Source: Cryptomeria japonica (taxonomy: Eukaryota; Streptophyta; Pinopsida; Cupressales; Cupressaceae). Taken from it: a DNA stretch of 64,000 nt. Position numbers and translations under genes: made by a program. The notes under the pieces are model-generated. The model did no database searches, was not told the origin of the DNA, and saw only the letters and a list, made by a program, of their open reading frames with translations. Of this stretch, positions 47,897-59,850 are shown in pieces. The stretch covers positions 507,733,373-507,797,372 of the forward strand of contig NC_081415.1 in the NCBI RefSeq assembly GCF_030272615.1, read 5' to 3'. The first letter of the stretch is position 1. Each line of letters begins with the position of its first letter.

Positions 47897-48964
47897 TGTT
47901 TTCATGCTTAAAATCATATAAGAAATCATAGCTAATTAGGAAATAAGGACAATCACAAATCTGTTAACTAATTAAGCTAATTCTAAATATAAAGCAATGA
48001 AATGAATAGATAACGAAGAAATTAAGCAATTAACTAATTGAAAAACCCCCTCAATTGCATTGTGGCTTCCATTGTTCTTCTCATCTCTATGGTATGGTGG
48101 CTCTTAGATATCGTGCTGATAACTTGCAAGTGGCACAAAGATTCAAAGTTAGTGATTTGATTGAAATGAAGGAAAGAGGTTGAATTTATAGATTTTTGAG
48201 ATAGAATGGGTGAGAAATAGAACTAAAGTGCTGATTGATAGTTGAACTGATTTGATTGATTAGCCAACTCATTTTGATTGATTTGTTAAGTGGATTGATT
48301 GATTTATTAACATGATAGACTGGAATGTTAACTCAATTGATTGATTAGTCAACTAGATAGATTGACTAGTTAATCTGGATTTACTGAGAAGAAGATTGAA
48401 TTGATGAGTTAGTCAGAAAAGGTGATTGGGAGTGAAAAGGGGAGTTTGGAGAGTTAACCGAGTTAACTGATTTGATTAATTAGTCATGATTTTCAACATG
48501 TGCTATAGGATTTGAGTTGAAATTTAATTTCATGTTTATTTGGATTTGAATTTTGATTTTCAAATGTTGAAATGCACATGAAATTTATGAAATGCGATGA
48601 AATTAGAATTTGGTGAAATGTGAAATTGGAGAATTGGAAAAATGAATTATTTAATCATTAGAAATGCAATTAATTAAATAATTTAAATGAAACTATTTAA
48701 TCATTAGAAATGGGATTAATTAAATAATAAAGATTATTTAATTAATGAATAAATCATAATTAATTAAATAAATAATATTTAATTAATATTTGAAATAGGG
48801 TTAAATGATGAATTGATGGAAGGATGGAAATTGAATAATTAGTAAGATAGATAATGATGATTAAATTAGTTAAGAAGAATAAGATTAATTAGATTAATAA
48901 GAATTATTTAACTAATAGGACGAATAATTAATACACGATCAATGAGACATTTTAGGTGTCTACA
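47897..48964 (-). repeat. E2 5' LTR (right copy)
   Basis: 1,068 bp with TGT...ACA ends, homologous to the left LTR but without the 303-bp insertion. Followed by ATAAC and then the resumed satellite-like array. Confidence 0.85.
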
Positions 48965-48969
48965 ATAAC

Positions 48970-49470
48970 AATTCTTTTTGTACACATAAATTAAACATCA
49001 AAGCTCTTTCATACATGAACCATACAAAAAATCTAAATTTTAAATTTAAACAAAAAAGAAGAAGCAAAAATTAAAGTTCATTTGTACTTTCCACAACAAG
49101 ATAACTAAATTTCATTTGTACACAAAAAAATAAAGGTCAAAGTCCTTTCAAGTGCAAACACACAATAAATACAAATTTTAGTTCAAACACACACAAAACA
49201 AAACTGAATGCAAACATGTACACCAAGTAAAATGAATGCTAAAATTAACTTTTAAATGTACACAAAATTCAAATTCAAAATACTTCATTCACACAAAGTT
49301 AGTAACAACATGCATGAAGTAAACACTCAATTCAAACACATAAATGCAAAACTCACATAACTAAAAAAATTGGAAGTCAAAATTTAAACATACTTAAAAA
49401 AATGAATGTCAAAATTCAAATAGATAACTAAAAAAATGGAAGTCAAAATTTAAACATACTTCATTCACAC
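48970..49470. repeat. Degenerate satellite-like array, block 2
   Basis: Continuation of the block ending at 37630, with phrases such as AACATCAAAGCTC, AATTCAAACAC and TGAATGTCAAAATTC at irregular spacing. Confidence 0.5.
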
Positions 49471-49479
49471 AAGGTTTTG

Positions 49480-50640
49480 AGCATGGGGGAAATCAGGGTT
49501 AGCAAAATCACAAGCATGCAATGTTAAATAAACAATCAAAAGAAATTAAAACATACAAATATAAATTTGTTTCACCGTGATTCTTCACCTCCTTTGATTG
49601 AGCGGGAAGTGAAAGTATGCACCCAAGACCTTCATTTTATTTGCTCCTTGTGATTAAAGAATGTGGATTACTCTCCACTACATAACAAAAGGGATGGCAT
49701 ATGATAGATGTGATGGATGATGGATTTGGATTGTGTGGGGCACTATTTGGGCATAGTGGGGTATAATGGATGATTTTGTTGCTTAAGGGACAACATAACA
49801 ATGTGAAAAAGATGGATGATTTGAGAGGAGAGGAGACTCCAATTTATAGATTGTAAGGGCCCAAAATGGATGGCCAAGATTGAAAGGAATTGTGGGCTAG
49901 GATTAAAAGTGAGTGGAAGAGGATTTGAGAGGATAAGTGGGAGATCCAAGAGATTTTCCATAAAGACATTTCTTCTCTCCACACTTTCAAGTACATGGAG
50001 AATAGTTCCCCAAGTACCTCGGAAAGAGAGGAAATGAATATATAATTCCCTAGGAGAGGACAAGAGGAATTAAAATTTCCCAAAAGGAGGATGTGTGGGA
50101 AGAGTAAAGGATAAAGGAATTAAAAATTCCTTGGGAAGAGGGGGCATGGGAAGATTCAAGGAATTTGAAATTCCTTGGATGAATTAAAGTTGTTGGCATT
50201 TAAGATTGGAGGATGAGATGAGAAAGCCATTTATGCTAAAGAGTTGACCCATCCTTAGTCAAGGTGATTAGGGATGTGCATGCAAATGATTAGGATTGAT
50301 TAGGTGGGTTAATGAGATATTAGAGTACAATTGGGCAAGTTAGGAGGATGGGACATGAGGACAAAGAATGAGTGGAGGAATATAAAATTGGAGGAAATGA
50401 TAATCATGATTAGGCTAAAATTAATTAGGCTAGACGATGAAGATTAAGAGGGTGATTTGTAGGAATCAGGGACTTAGCTAATTAATTGGAATTAATTAGC
50501 TAATTAGGATTTTGAATAAATATTGACTAAAGCTGGGGATTGAAATGATTTTCAGAAGAATGAAAAATAATTAATTTTGATAAATTAATTATAAAGCTAA
50601 AGTGATAAAATTAATTAAAATACAAACATGTAAAATTACA
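49480..50640 (-). repeat. LTR-like block interrupting the array
   Basis: Non-array sequence with a minus-strand TATA box (CTATAAATTGG, about 49838-49848). Repeated AATTCCT/AGGAATT phrases flank 50050-50180. Composition and position suggest a solo LTR in minus orientation, but I could not find matching target duplications, so the ends are not defined. The minus-strand frames at 49743-50083 are not convincing. Confidence 0.3.
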
Positions 50641-50769
50641 AAAACACTCAGAATGTGAACGACATTTATTTCAAACAAACACAATGAAATCCATTTTTGT
50701 TATTTCAATAAAATATTTCATTATGAATGAAACATCAAAGTTCGTTCATGCATTATCTTCAGACGTATA

Positions 50770-51038
50770 ATGTCATGGTTAAAACACTTCGTTGTTGAAG
50801 TGACCACCAAGGTTCAAATCCTTGTTAGGCCATTGTACTTGCATTCCTTGTGCTTTCACTGGACTGTTGAGCTTATGGGTTTGATCAAGTGAAGTGTGGG
50901 GATGAGGTTCCCTATTTTTGGCCTCACCGATTTAGAGCTCCGAGTCAAAATTGTTTCACGTGGAGTTGGAGGACGTGTTGTGCCAGCATCACAGATCATG
51001 TTGAAAAGTTTACCCGACATAGTTTAAAAAAAATAAAA
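50770..51038 (+). mobile_element. tRNA-derived SINE
   Basis: A box-A-like TCATGGTTAAAACACTTC (from 50773) and a box B GGTTCAAATCC (50811-50821) lie about 35 bp apart, the RNA polymerase III promoter arrangement of tRNA-related SINEs. A unique body of about 200 bp and an A-rich tail (51024-51038) follow. It lies in the satellite-like array, whose own repetition hides the target duplication. It has no protein. Movement would rely on a LINE. Confidence 0.65.
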
Positions 51039-51039
51039 T

Positions 51040-52510
51040 TCATTCATATATTCCACAAAAAATAATAACCAAACTTCATTTCTACACAAACAAATATCGA
51101 TTCCTTCAAGCACATTCTGCACAAATTGAACATCAATTCTCTTTCATTCACTCTATACGGAATATCTAAATTTCCTTTGTACACAAAAAGGAAGAATATC
51201 AGATCTTCCAATCACATTCCATAGAAAGTAAAAGTAAAAATTCTTTATATGCTCCACGATAATGATAGCTAAAGTTTATTAATACACAAAAACTAAAGGT
51301 CAAAGTTCCTTCAAACACACACAGAGAAACACACAATAAATACAAATTTAATTCAAACACATACACCACACAAAGTAATATGAAAATTAGCTTTCAAACA
51401 CACACACAAAATTCACTCTAAGTGAAGCCAAAAATTCAAACATACTTCATTTAAACAAATTAAAAGCATGCATGAAGTGAACACTTAAATTCAAACATCC
51501 TAAAAGTACAAACACACACACATTAAGTGAATGCTAGAGTTATAAAACATGATAAAATTATAAACGTACATCACATTATAATTTTTTCAAGTGTACACCA
51601 CATAAAGAAAATACAAAATTTAAATTTTAAAAAACATAATTCATGCAAATTGAAAATCAAAGTTAAATCCTACTTCATGCATAGAGAAAGTAAATTTACA
51701 ATATAGTTCAAGAACATGTTTCACAAAAAGTTAGTATAACCACACAATGTAAACACTTGAATTCAAGCATCCCAAAGTATAAAACAAAGACAAAATGAAT
51801 GCAAAATTTAGTTCAATTACACTATTCCTATAATGTTAGTTCAATCACACAAACAAATTGAGTACCCACAATTCACTCAAGCAAACTAAGGGGATTCCAA
51901 TGTTCAAACATAAGCAAAATGGATGCCAATACACAAACAATAATTCAATTTTAAAGTTAGGTATTCATACACATTTCACACACACACATAAAATGGATAA
52001 CAAAGGTAGTTCATACACATAAAATGAACCAAAATTTCACTCAAACAAAATAGGGGTGCCAAAGTTCAAATAAATGGCCAAAGTTCAAACAAATGGCCGA
52101 AGTTCAAACAATAAGTGCACATAATACAAATACCTAAAAATCAAACAAACTTCAAATAAACAAAATTCAAAATGAAGAAAATCTAAGAAACAAAATTCAA
52201 TAAGTACTTTAAACATACAAAAAGTAAATGCAACCAAAGAGATTTCAATCAAACAAGTACAAGTCAACACCAAAATGCAAACAATAAATGCAACCAAAGA
52301 GATTTCAATCTTAAACATACAAAATGAATCAAGTGTCAAGACCAAAATTTAAACCCACACTTCCCACAAGCAATAAATATATCAAAAAAATGAATAACAA
52401 TGTTCAAATTCATGCTCCACACAAATGATAAGTTTACCAACTTAAAGTTAATGTAAAAATTCAAACAAATATTTGAGTAAACAATAAGTAGATTCCAAAA
52501 ATGATAACAC
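51040..52510. repeat. Degenerate satellite-like array, block 3
   Basis: Longest remaining block. Short phrases such as CAAACACACACA, AAAATGAATGC and GTTCAAACA recur. At 52195-52320 a pair of 60-bp units containing AAATGCAACCAAAGAGATTTCAATC is clear. Confidence 0.5.
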
Positions 52511-52583
52511 AATGCTAAGTATTACAATATTTACTAAATTACATTGTGATCAAATAATAATGTGCCACTTGATATTTATAATG

Positions 52584-52964
52584 TGTTGGAGTTGAGAAAA
52601 TACAACACCATGGGAGCCCAAATGATCTCTACAAGCTGAAAAACTTGTTACAAGGAGAAGCAAGGAAGCAAATCACAGAAGGAACAAAAAACACAGGAAA
52701 AATATGCTCCAAAAGAGAGAGCTCAATAATCTCCAAAATGTATTGTCAATAACAATCCTTCTTAATACAATGAAAAGAAAGAACTCAACCTTTAATAGGT
52801 CAAGAAACACTAAAAGGGAAAACCCTAGGCTTGCACATAATAATTAATAAAAGAATTAATTATTATGCACCTAAAGTTAGCTAAGTGTAAAAGAGATAAA
52901 GGGAACTTAAATAATTAAACAAATATTGTTTAATTAATCAAGTAAATACCCGAATACTCTAACA
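52584..52964 (-). repeat. E3 3' LTR (left copy)
   Basis: Begins TGTTAGAG and ends CTCCAACA on the minus strand, adjacent to the polypurine tract at 52965-52975. Confidence 0.93.
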
Positions 52965-54164
52965 CTCCCCCTTAAGCTAGACTTAGGGAGAAGCTAAAAC
53001 CTAGAACAACTACTGAAAGCATGAAAGATGGGTCTTGACAACAAGGCCTGATTAGGTGCCCAAATACAATGAAATCTCTATGAACTGGAGAAATAGAGAA
53101 AACCACATGGGAACAAAACTCTACTCCAAAAAGAGATGGAAAAGAACACCACTGAAGCATGAAGAATCTGCAAACTCTGTCGAAGAATAACTGCTGATCT
53201 GAAGAACCTCCATTGAAATAGAACATGACTAGGTAGAGAAGATTGTAATCTGTATGAGTGCCCTCAAATGACACTACTCGAATCAGATGGCAAACAAGGC
53301 AATCACTGAAATCGAAGATACAAATGGCATGAGAAACCAAAGCCTGATCAATCGAACCATGGAAGCATTAGAACCAATAGGACAACCTCCCCATAATGCG
53401 AAAGAGGGAGAGGGACAAGAACACTGTAAAGAACAACCAAGAAGAATTGCATGACGAAGAACCAGGAACATCAAAGGTGGTGAGAAAAGTACATGGTGTC
53501 ATGGAAGGAACACTCACTTGACACACATCATGAGGTAAATGTTGTGGAAGGAACACTCATTGGACAAAGGAAGATGCCAAACAACTGGCAAACATCAACC
53601 CCCTCATGGCACTTTATAAGTAGTGCATGTACAACAAGGCACAAGATATGCAAGATCCCAAGTAAACAATGTATGATGGCACTTTATCTTAGTGCGTTTG
53701 CATAAATACAAGCTACAATGATAAGAAGACTGGAAATAGAAACGTGAACCAAAATAGAGACATCCGAACCAGACAAGAGATCCCAGGACCTGAAACAACC
53801 AAGATATCCACCAGAGTGCTGAAAAAAAAAAACTGAATAAAATATGCATGGAGCAAAATACATAAATAAAACTCATATGGATAGAAAGTACACAACACGT
53901 GCTTTTCGAAAATATAAATTTTTCGAAAAACGGAGGTCAGATGCGCATTCTATGGCTCCCAGAGTGCAAAAACTAGACCTCACTTTGACTGGAAAAAAAC
54001 ACACAGTCAAATAGAAAAATTGGAAAAAAATACCAACATGACGAGGTCCGGCTCGGAACTAGCTTTCTGATGCCTATTCGTTTTTGAAAAAACGACTCCG
54101 TATGCCCAAGATAAGGCCAAAAAACCAAATCCCCCCTGAAAGAGGCAAAAAAGGGAGTTTGGTG

Positions 54165-54610
54165 GCTATTCGGGTGGAGGTGGCCAGGGAGTGGCGCTCC
54201 AGAGGTGAATGAGTGGCTCTCCGGTGGCGACCGGGTGGTTCTCTGGTGGCTGGTGTGGGTGGCGGGCTGGGGTGTTGCGGGCGGCGCAGGCCGGTGAGCT
54301 GCTGCGGCGGCGGGGTTCGGGGAGCCGTGACGGCGGGCAAGAGAAGCCAGTGGCGGGCGGCAGGCGGCACAACGAGTGGAGTAGCGGTCGGGGAAGCGCA
54401 GGGAGCCAACGGAGGCCGACGGCGACGAGCAGTGGTGGCCAGGGAGGTGGGGCTGCTGGGAAGCGACGACCGGAGAACAGCGGCGACCGGGGAGGCGGGG
54501 CTACCGGAAGACAAGGAGCCGCAGAGTTTGGGGATTGCATGGGCCAAAGTAAGGAGGTGCGGGGCCCAAGGCCTGTAGGTCTGCGACAGCGGCAGGGGCC
54601 CCATGGTACC
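54165..54610. other. GC-rich core of E3
   Basis: About 450 bp of G-rich plus-strand sequence (GGCGGCGGGG, GGAGGCGGGG) with open frames on both strands, including 265 minus-strand codons at 54074-54871. The predicted peptides are Pro/Arg/Ala-rich on one strand and Gly/Arg-rich on the other, as expected from composition. It may be captured host sequence or a family-specific core. I do not claim a gene. Confidence 0.5.
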
Positions 54611-55006
54611 CTGCGTACCATGGGGAACCCCCCCACAAAAAATTGTCCAAAAGAATTTTTTTTTTAAAACCTTGCTTTTTGATTTAAAAAAAAAAAAATC
54701 AAAATTCCGGCCTGCATGCTGTAAAAAGGCAAATTTTTTTTTGAATTTTTTCTCGATTTGCATGGCAAGGCCGTATGACCTGGATCTGAGAAAAAAATAC
54801 TCCCAAAGGCTCAGGAACCAAAGTAGGTCAAATTTTATATGACCATAGGGGTTTTTAGGCCTTCTAAGCATGATGGTGAGGTTCGTTTAGGCCCAAAGTG
54901 CTCAGAAAAAAGCATATCCCTAGATGCATAAATTTTTTTCTAAAACCCTAGATCTGCTTCCAATGCAAAAATTCTCAAAACAAGAACAGGTAGCTGCAGA
55001 TTTGAA

Positions 55007-55018
55007 GCTCTGATACCA
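55007..55018 (-). other. E3 primer binding site
   Basis: TGGTATCAGAGC on the minus strand, immediately adjacent to the LTR. Complementary to initiator tRNA-Met. Confidence 0.93.
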
Positions 55019-55398
55019 TGTTGGAGTTGAGAAAATACAACACCACAGGAGCCCAAATGATCTATGCAAGCTGAAAAACCTGTTACAAGGAGAATCAAGG
55101 AAGTAAATCACAGAAGGAACAAAAACACAGGAAAAATATGCTCCAAAAGAGAGAGCTCAATAATCTCCAAAATGTATTGTCAATAATAATCCTTCTTCAT
55201 ACAATGAAAAGAAAGAACTCAACCTTTAATAGGTCAAGAAACCCTAAAAGGGAAAACCCTAGGCTTGCACATAATAATTAATAAAAGAATTAATTATTAT
55301 GCACCTAAAGTTAGCTAAGTGTAAAAGAGATAAAGGGAACTTAAATAATTAAACAGATATTGTTTAATTAATCAAGTAAATACCCGAATACTCTAACA
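55019..55398 (-). repeat. E3 5' LTR (right copy)
   Basis: Matches the left copy almost base for base, including an inverted TAATAATTAATAAAAG block. Followed by TAATG. Confidence 0.93.
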
Positions 55399-55403
55399 TA
55401 ATG

Positions 55404-57090
55404 CACCATTTAAAATGTTAAGTCATTAGATGTGATTAAAAAATATAAAAAAATTAAAAAGAAAACTATGTTAAATCTTATGAAATAAAAAATAATACAA
55501 AAAACTAGAAAAGAACCAATACGAAAAAGGCTTGAGAAATGACCAACTGGCCATCGCTTTTAACTTTATAAAAAGACATTGGGCCTAATAGAATGGTTGC
55601 AGCCAATGGTTGTTCCCCACATCTCTAGGGAAGGGGTAAACTCAACCCCTTTCAAATAAAAACCATTTGTATCAAACAACTTATCAATTTAAATATTACA
55701 TTTATTGAAGTAAATCAATTTCAAAGATTAATTCTAGAATACAAACATTTTCTTAAATTTAAAATTTAAATTTTTTTCTAAAATTCTATAGATCATATTC
55801 ATTGAAGTTCTTAATATAGTTCCTCATTCAAGTTGCCAAATATTTTTAGCCAATGGCAACTTGTCAAAAAATTAACCATCAACCATGATTTAAATATATA
55901 TGGATTTCCTGCCACTAAAAGATACAATAATTAAACATATTATTATTAAAATAAAACTATGACAAAAAGATTAGAATGAAACAATTTTTGATATGCAAAT
56001 ATATAAAATAGTAGTTTAGACAAAAAAAAATCATCTCATGTAAACTTAGCAAGACAAGTGGAAATAGATGGCTAACCATTGATATATAAATGTGATTTTC
56101 TATTTTTTATTAGGTGTAATATGACACAATATAATTGATTTGTTTTGACAACCATAAAACAATACACATGCACTATTAAGAGTGGGTTTGACTTGAAACA
56201 TTATTTTCTTAAATGAACTTTTTTGGGCTCAAATCCCACAAGATAAAGGTTGCCAACTAGTTATCTTGTTCACAAACTAAAACAAATCAAGCTATGTTGT
56301 GAATACAAAACTAATTTATGAGTGAGAAACCATCCAACTAGCCAATTTGCAAACTGCAATTGACCTTTGATATCATCCAACTCTTTCTGTACTTGCACTA
56401 AAGTTTAATTGGTAAGAAAGAAAGTAACATCTATACATTGTGTGACATTGAATATCCACTCTTTTGTACATTGACATTGAAAAACCACTTTATGATCAAA
56501 TAAAAAATTACTTTGTGAAGCTTGGATTTAAGGTGTTCAACTACTAAATCTTCTCTCTTCTATCCATTTTCAGGTAGAAATATATTTCAGGATGTTCAAT
56601 TACTAAATCTTCTTTCCTATCCATTTTAGGGCAGAAGTTATGAAAAAGAAAAAGAATTATATGCAATTCAAGTTGTGCTTCCAAATTAACTGCATGATAT
56701 TGTATTCTTGAAAGTAATAACAAACAACACATCCTATCCAATGTTATAAGATTGAAACACATAGAACAAGCCTCATTCTCTAGGCAAAACCATTAAAATT
56801 TCTTCAACATTATTAGAAATATGAGAAGGGAAAAATATAATAAAATCAATTTTATCATGAGTTTTACGTAGCAAACACAATAGCTGCTTGGGAACCCAAA
56901 TCCACTTTATACTTGGGCATACGTTGAACAAGCCCTTCTCCAAAGAGATTTAATATTAATATTATCTTGGAGCAGTTATGAATATTACAATAATAAATAA
57001 TTAGTTTTGTGCTGTTTCCCTATTGACCTATCAGGTCACATGTGAACAATAATGTTCATATTTTTTTTCCCTATTCTATTTTAAATTATT
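55404..57090. other. AT-rich interval, no gene
   Basis: Nothing coding is supported. A short near-duplicate occurs at 56531-56570 and 56592-56628 (GTTCAA.TACTAAATCTTCT, then CTATCCATTTT). Confidence 0.5.
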
Positions 57091-57358
57091 ATTTATTCTA
57101 AGAAGTATTTACTTCTATATAACCTCTAGCTAATCTTGATGTTCAATCCGAACTATGTGATAATCTTATGAATCAATTATGAATTAAAATGTAGGTCTTG
57201 TTCCATTTTTAATGTTCATATTTCTTGATATACCTACATTTTATTTCACAACTGATTCACAAGACTATCACATAGTTCAGATTGATCATCAAGATTAGCT
57301 AGAGGATATATATATATATATATATATATAGACACTTCTTAGAATTACTATGATAAAT
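57091..57358. mobile_element. Fold-back (MITE-like) inverted repeat
   Basis: Arms 57091-57195 and 57233-57358 are imperfect reverse complements sharing AACTATGTGATA, CCTCTAGCTAATCTTGAT and ATTCTAAGAAGT, with a 37-nt loop. The right arm has gained a (TA)n run (57307-57331). The structure fits a small non-autonomous DNA transposon or another fold-back sequence. I see no clean target duplication. Confidence 0.65.
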
Positions 57359-57562
57359 AAGGGGTGAGGAAGCATCAAAAGATTTGCAATTCCAATTTGA
57401 AATTTAAAAATGGTTAATAGGAAGGGGCAAGAGATTTGGACTCGGATTTCAAATGTAAAAATTTGAATTCATTTAAGAGTAAACTAGGATAATTGAAAAG
57501 GCATTCTAGACATTTCACCAAAGAAAATTGGACCGTTGTTGTGGGAAAAAGCATGAATGTGA

Positions 57563-57628
57563 GAAAAAGCATATGAACGTTGTCATGGAGAGCGGGTGAG
57601 AAAAAGCATATGAACGTTGTCATGGAGA
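57563..57628. repeat. Short tandem duplication
   Basis: Two adjacent copies of a phrase of about 34 bp containing AGCATATGAACGTTGTCATG. Confidence 0.8.
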
Positions 57629-57718
57629 ATTAAGAAAAAGCCTGAATTTCTGCACTGGAATCCCCTATTTAATAGGACATCTTCAATTTCAAAGCCTGAA
57701 ATATACCAATTTTTTTAG

Positions 57719-58050
57719 ATGGCTCTCGAAGAGCTTTGCACTTCTGTTATCTACAGAGAGTGTTCCTTGTTTGAATGTTTTTGGTCTTCTATCAATGCTT
57801 TCCTCTGTTTTCTTGTTCTTTCTCTCGTTACAATTTTGTTTTGTTTTTTCTTTGGTTTTTTCAATTTTTTTGGCGAGGGTTTTGTTCGGCGTGCACGCTG
57901 GATTGTCTGTGTGATTTGTCCTGTTTTTTTTTGTTTTCTTTGTTTTTGGTTTCCTGGTTTTACTGTGAGGAAGAGGCAGAGCAAAGGGAGGACAGAGGAA
58001 GAGGCAGAGCAAAGGAAGCCACCAGTAAGAGGAAAATTTCTTCTTCTAGG
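57719..58050 (+). pseudogene. Exon-like segment, first copy
   Basis: An open plus-strand frame from an ATG at 57719. Its first 80 codons are hydrophobic (Phe/Cys/Leu-rich) and may be read-through. The part from 58005 encodes EEEAEQRK and ends at a donor-like AG|GTAATTC (58050). From there it parallels 59655-59708. I do not recognise a protein. Confidence 0.3.
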
Positions 58051-58190
58051 TAATTCTTCTTACATATATTCCTCATTATACGAAATTACAGGTTGTTTAT
58101 TTTGTTGGAATGAAAAGTATTAGTAATTATTAGGTTTATTATACTGAGAAAGATTTTTAAAAAAAGGTGCTTTACCCTTGAAGCTGTAAC
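57990..58190. repeat. 200-bp direct repeat, copy 1
   Basis: Homologous to 59655-59850: a GAGGAAGAGGCAGAGCAAAG block, then AGGTAATTCTTCTTA, GGTTGTTTAT, GGAATGAAAAG and CCTTGAAGCTGTAA in the same order. Confidence 0.85.
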
Positions 58191-58649
58191 CCTCGTTTAT
58201 CTAACTTTAAGCCATCTAAGTCTGCAACATATAAATTGATTCACCATTTTAACAAGGCGACATCCAACTAGTATTCTTTATTCTTTCCATGTTAATATTA
58301 AAAGTTTGTTTTACTGAGATGTGGGCAGGGCATTTCTTTTCCGTGTAACCTGCATTATATTGTCCTCGTTTTGCTATAATATCATCATGTTCATTTCTTA
58401 TCAATTTATAAAATACACACACAGTTCTCCCTTTCTATTTACCATGTGTATCAGAGGTTTTTCTGAACCTCGGTCATTGCTTTTGTGCATCTCAAATTGC
58501 CTCCAACTTGATAAATGGGAGAAAGGCGAACATCTGAGCAAGAATCATAGTTACCCAGAGATTCATTATGTAGCTCCTAGTACTTGTCCCCTGTATCTGA
58601 TATGCATCCTGTTTTGGAGACACATATGGGGACATCTCCAATCGTTCGG

Positions 58650-59260
58650 GAAGTTTCTTCATATAGCTATACGTCTCCTATAATTTTCCATTGAAATTTG
58701 GTACACTTCCTATTGAAGTTTCTTAGATACATCCTATTTACATCGATTGATTATTTTCCTTGTATGCTGATAATTGGTTTTTTAACATGAAATTGTATAG
58801 TTTTTAATAAGCAGATTTAAAAATAAAAATAAAAGCCCAAATGAGCAGTAATAAGAAGAAAAACACTCTAAGGGTTAAGATGTCTATGTGCTCTGAATTT
58901 TTATTAGTTGATTGAAAAGATAATAGTTTCCAAGTACTACCTTTCCATGTTATAAGTAATGGTATATTTATAAATATTAGGAAACTTCAGATAAAGTTTC
59001 TTCATATAACTATACATCTTCTAAAATTAAAGAATTTATGAAATATACCCGGAGATGCAATTTTCTCTTTTTTTTTTATGAAAAATGTACAGCTTTTTAC
59101 TAGCAGATGTAAAAAATAAAATAAAAGCTCAAATATCTATGTAAGAGGAAAAAACAATGTAATGGTTAAGATGTCTATGCGCACTGACTTTTCATCTATT
59201 AATTGAAAATATAATCATTTTCGAGTCCTCCTTACCATGTTTATAAAAATTGGCATGTCT
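58650..59260. repeat. Degenerate tandem duplication, about 340-bp period
   Basis: 58655-58935 resembles 58995-59235: GAAGTTTCTTCATATA..CTATAC, then AGCAGAT.TAAAAA.TAAAA.TAAAAGC, then GGTTAAGATGTCTATG.GC.CTGA. Confidence 0.65.
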
Positions 59261-59575
59261 GACTCCAGTTCTGATTTTCTGCTTCTATGTTTTAACAACT
59301 GTTTATTGAATGATATGATATTATAATTAATCTTTGCTTTCATTCAAATTTATTTTTATGCTTTAAAACAGTTTCACTTAAATTGATGTTTTCTAACCAA
59401 AAAAATTGAAATTCACTGAACATATCCCCAAATATGTTAAAATTCGCCTTCAAATTGTTCTGGATGGATGAAAATTAGATTTTAGTTTGAATTTAAAATA
59501 TAACAAAAACATAAGACCTTTTCAGTATTTCTGTTATACCTTACATTGTTATTTTTATTTTTTTTGTTTTCAGGA

Positions 59576-59708
59576 TGAAGGTGATGGCTAAAGGTGGTTC
59601 TAGGGCTTGTAATTTTCTACGAATAGGGTGATTGCAAACCACCATTTGTCTGCCAGAATAGAGGAAGAGGCAGAGCAAAGGAAGCAGCAGTTGATGGAGG
59701 AAAATTTA
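59576..59708 (+). pseudogene. Exon-like segment, second copy
   Basis: Preceded by a good acceptor TTTTTGTTTTCAG (to 59574) and followed by donor AG|GTAATTC. It encodes ANHHLSARIEEEAEQRKQQL and a short acidic end in one frame, with stops upstream. The charged helical peptide could be a coiled-coil exon from a host gene. The duplication at 57990 suggests local copying or capture by an element. The family is unknown. Confidence 0.35.
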
Positions 59709-59850
59709 GGTAATTCTTCTTATAGATTCTCCTTATTATATGAAATAATGGGTTGTTTATCTTGCTGGAATGAAAAGGTATTACCAATTATTATGTTAAT
59801 TATATTGAGAAAGATAATAAATTAAAAAAGGTGCTCTACCCTTGAAGCTG
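59655..59850. repeat. 200-bp direct repeat, copy 2
   Basis: Second copy of the segment at 57990-58190, 1.66 kb downstream in the same orientation. It includes the exon-like block and following intron-like sequence. Confidence 0.85.

Larger units (their letters stand above)
37966..48964 (-). mobile_element. E2: 11-kb LTR element without recognised pol
   Basis: Two related LTRs (37966-39365 and 47897-48964), a 5-bp duplication ATAAC on both sides (37961-37965 and 48965-48969), a purine-rich tract at the inner edge of the left LTR and a primer-site-like sequence at the inner edge of the right LTR show a minus-strand element. The 8.5-kb interior has only proline- or asparagine-rich minus-strand frames, tandem repeats and a copia LTR. 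I find no gag core, reverse transcriptase or integrase, so it resembles a large retrotransposon derivative. Its primer-site-like sequence is close to that of E1, which suggests a related lineage. Confidence 0.75.
52584..55398 (-). mobile_element. E3: 2.8-kb non-autonomous copia-type element
   Basis: Complete structure on the minus strand: LTRs of 381 and 380 bp (52584-52964 and 55019-55398), TAATG target duplications (52579-52583 and 55399-55403), primer site TGGTATCAGAGC at 55007-55018 directly against the 5' LTR, and polypurine tract TTAAGGGGGAG at 52965-52975. The interior is only 2.05 kb and has no gag, protease, integrase or reverse transcriptase. The LTRs look nearly identical, so this is among the youngest insertions here. 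The short LTRs and primer site suit Ty1/copia, but without pol this is inference. Transposition must depend on a relative. Confidence 0.9.

Noticed and set aside
52972-53340. 122-codon minus-strand frame in E3
   Set aside because: Cys/Phe/Ser-rich with no known motif. It sits between polypurine tract and interior and is probably chance.
54209-54667. Gly/Arg-rich plus-strand frames in E3
   Set aside because: Composition effect of the GC-rich core. The opposite strand is equally open.
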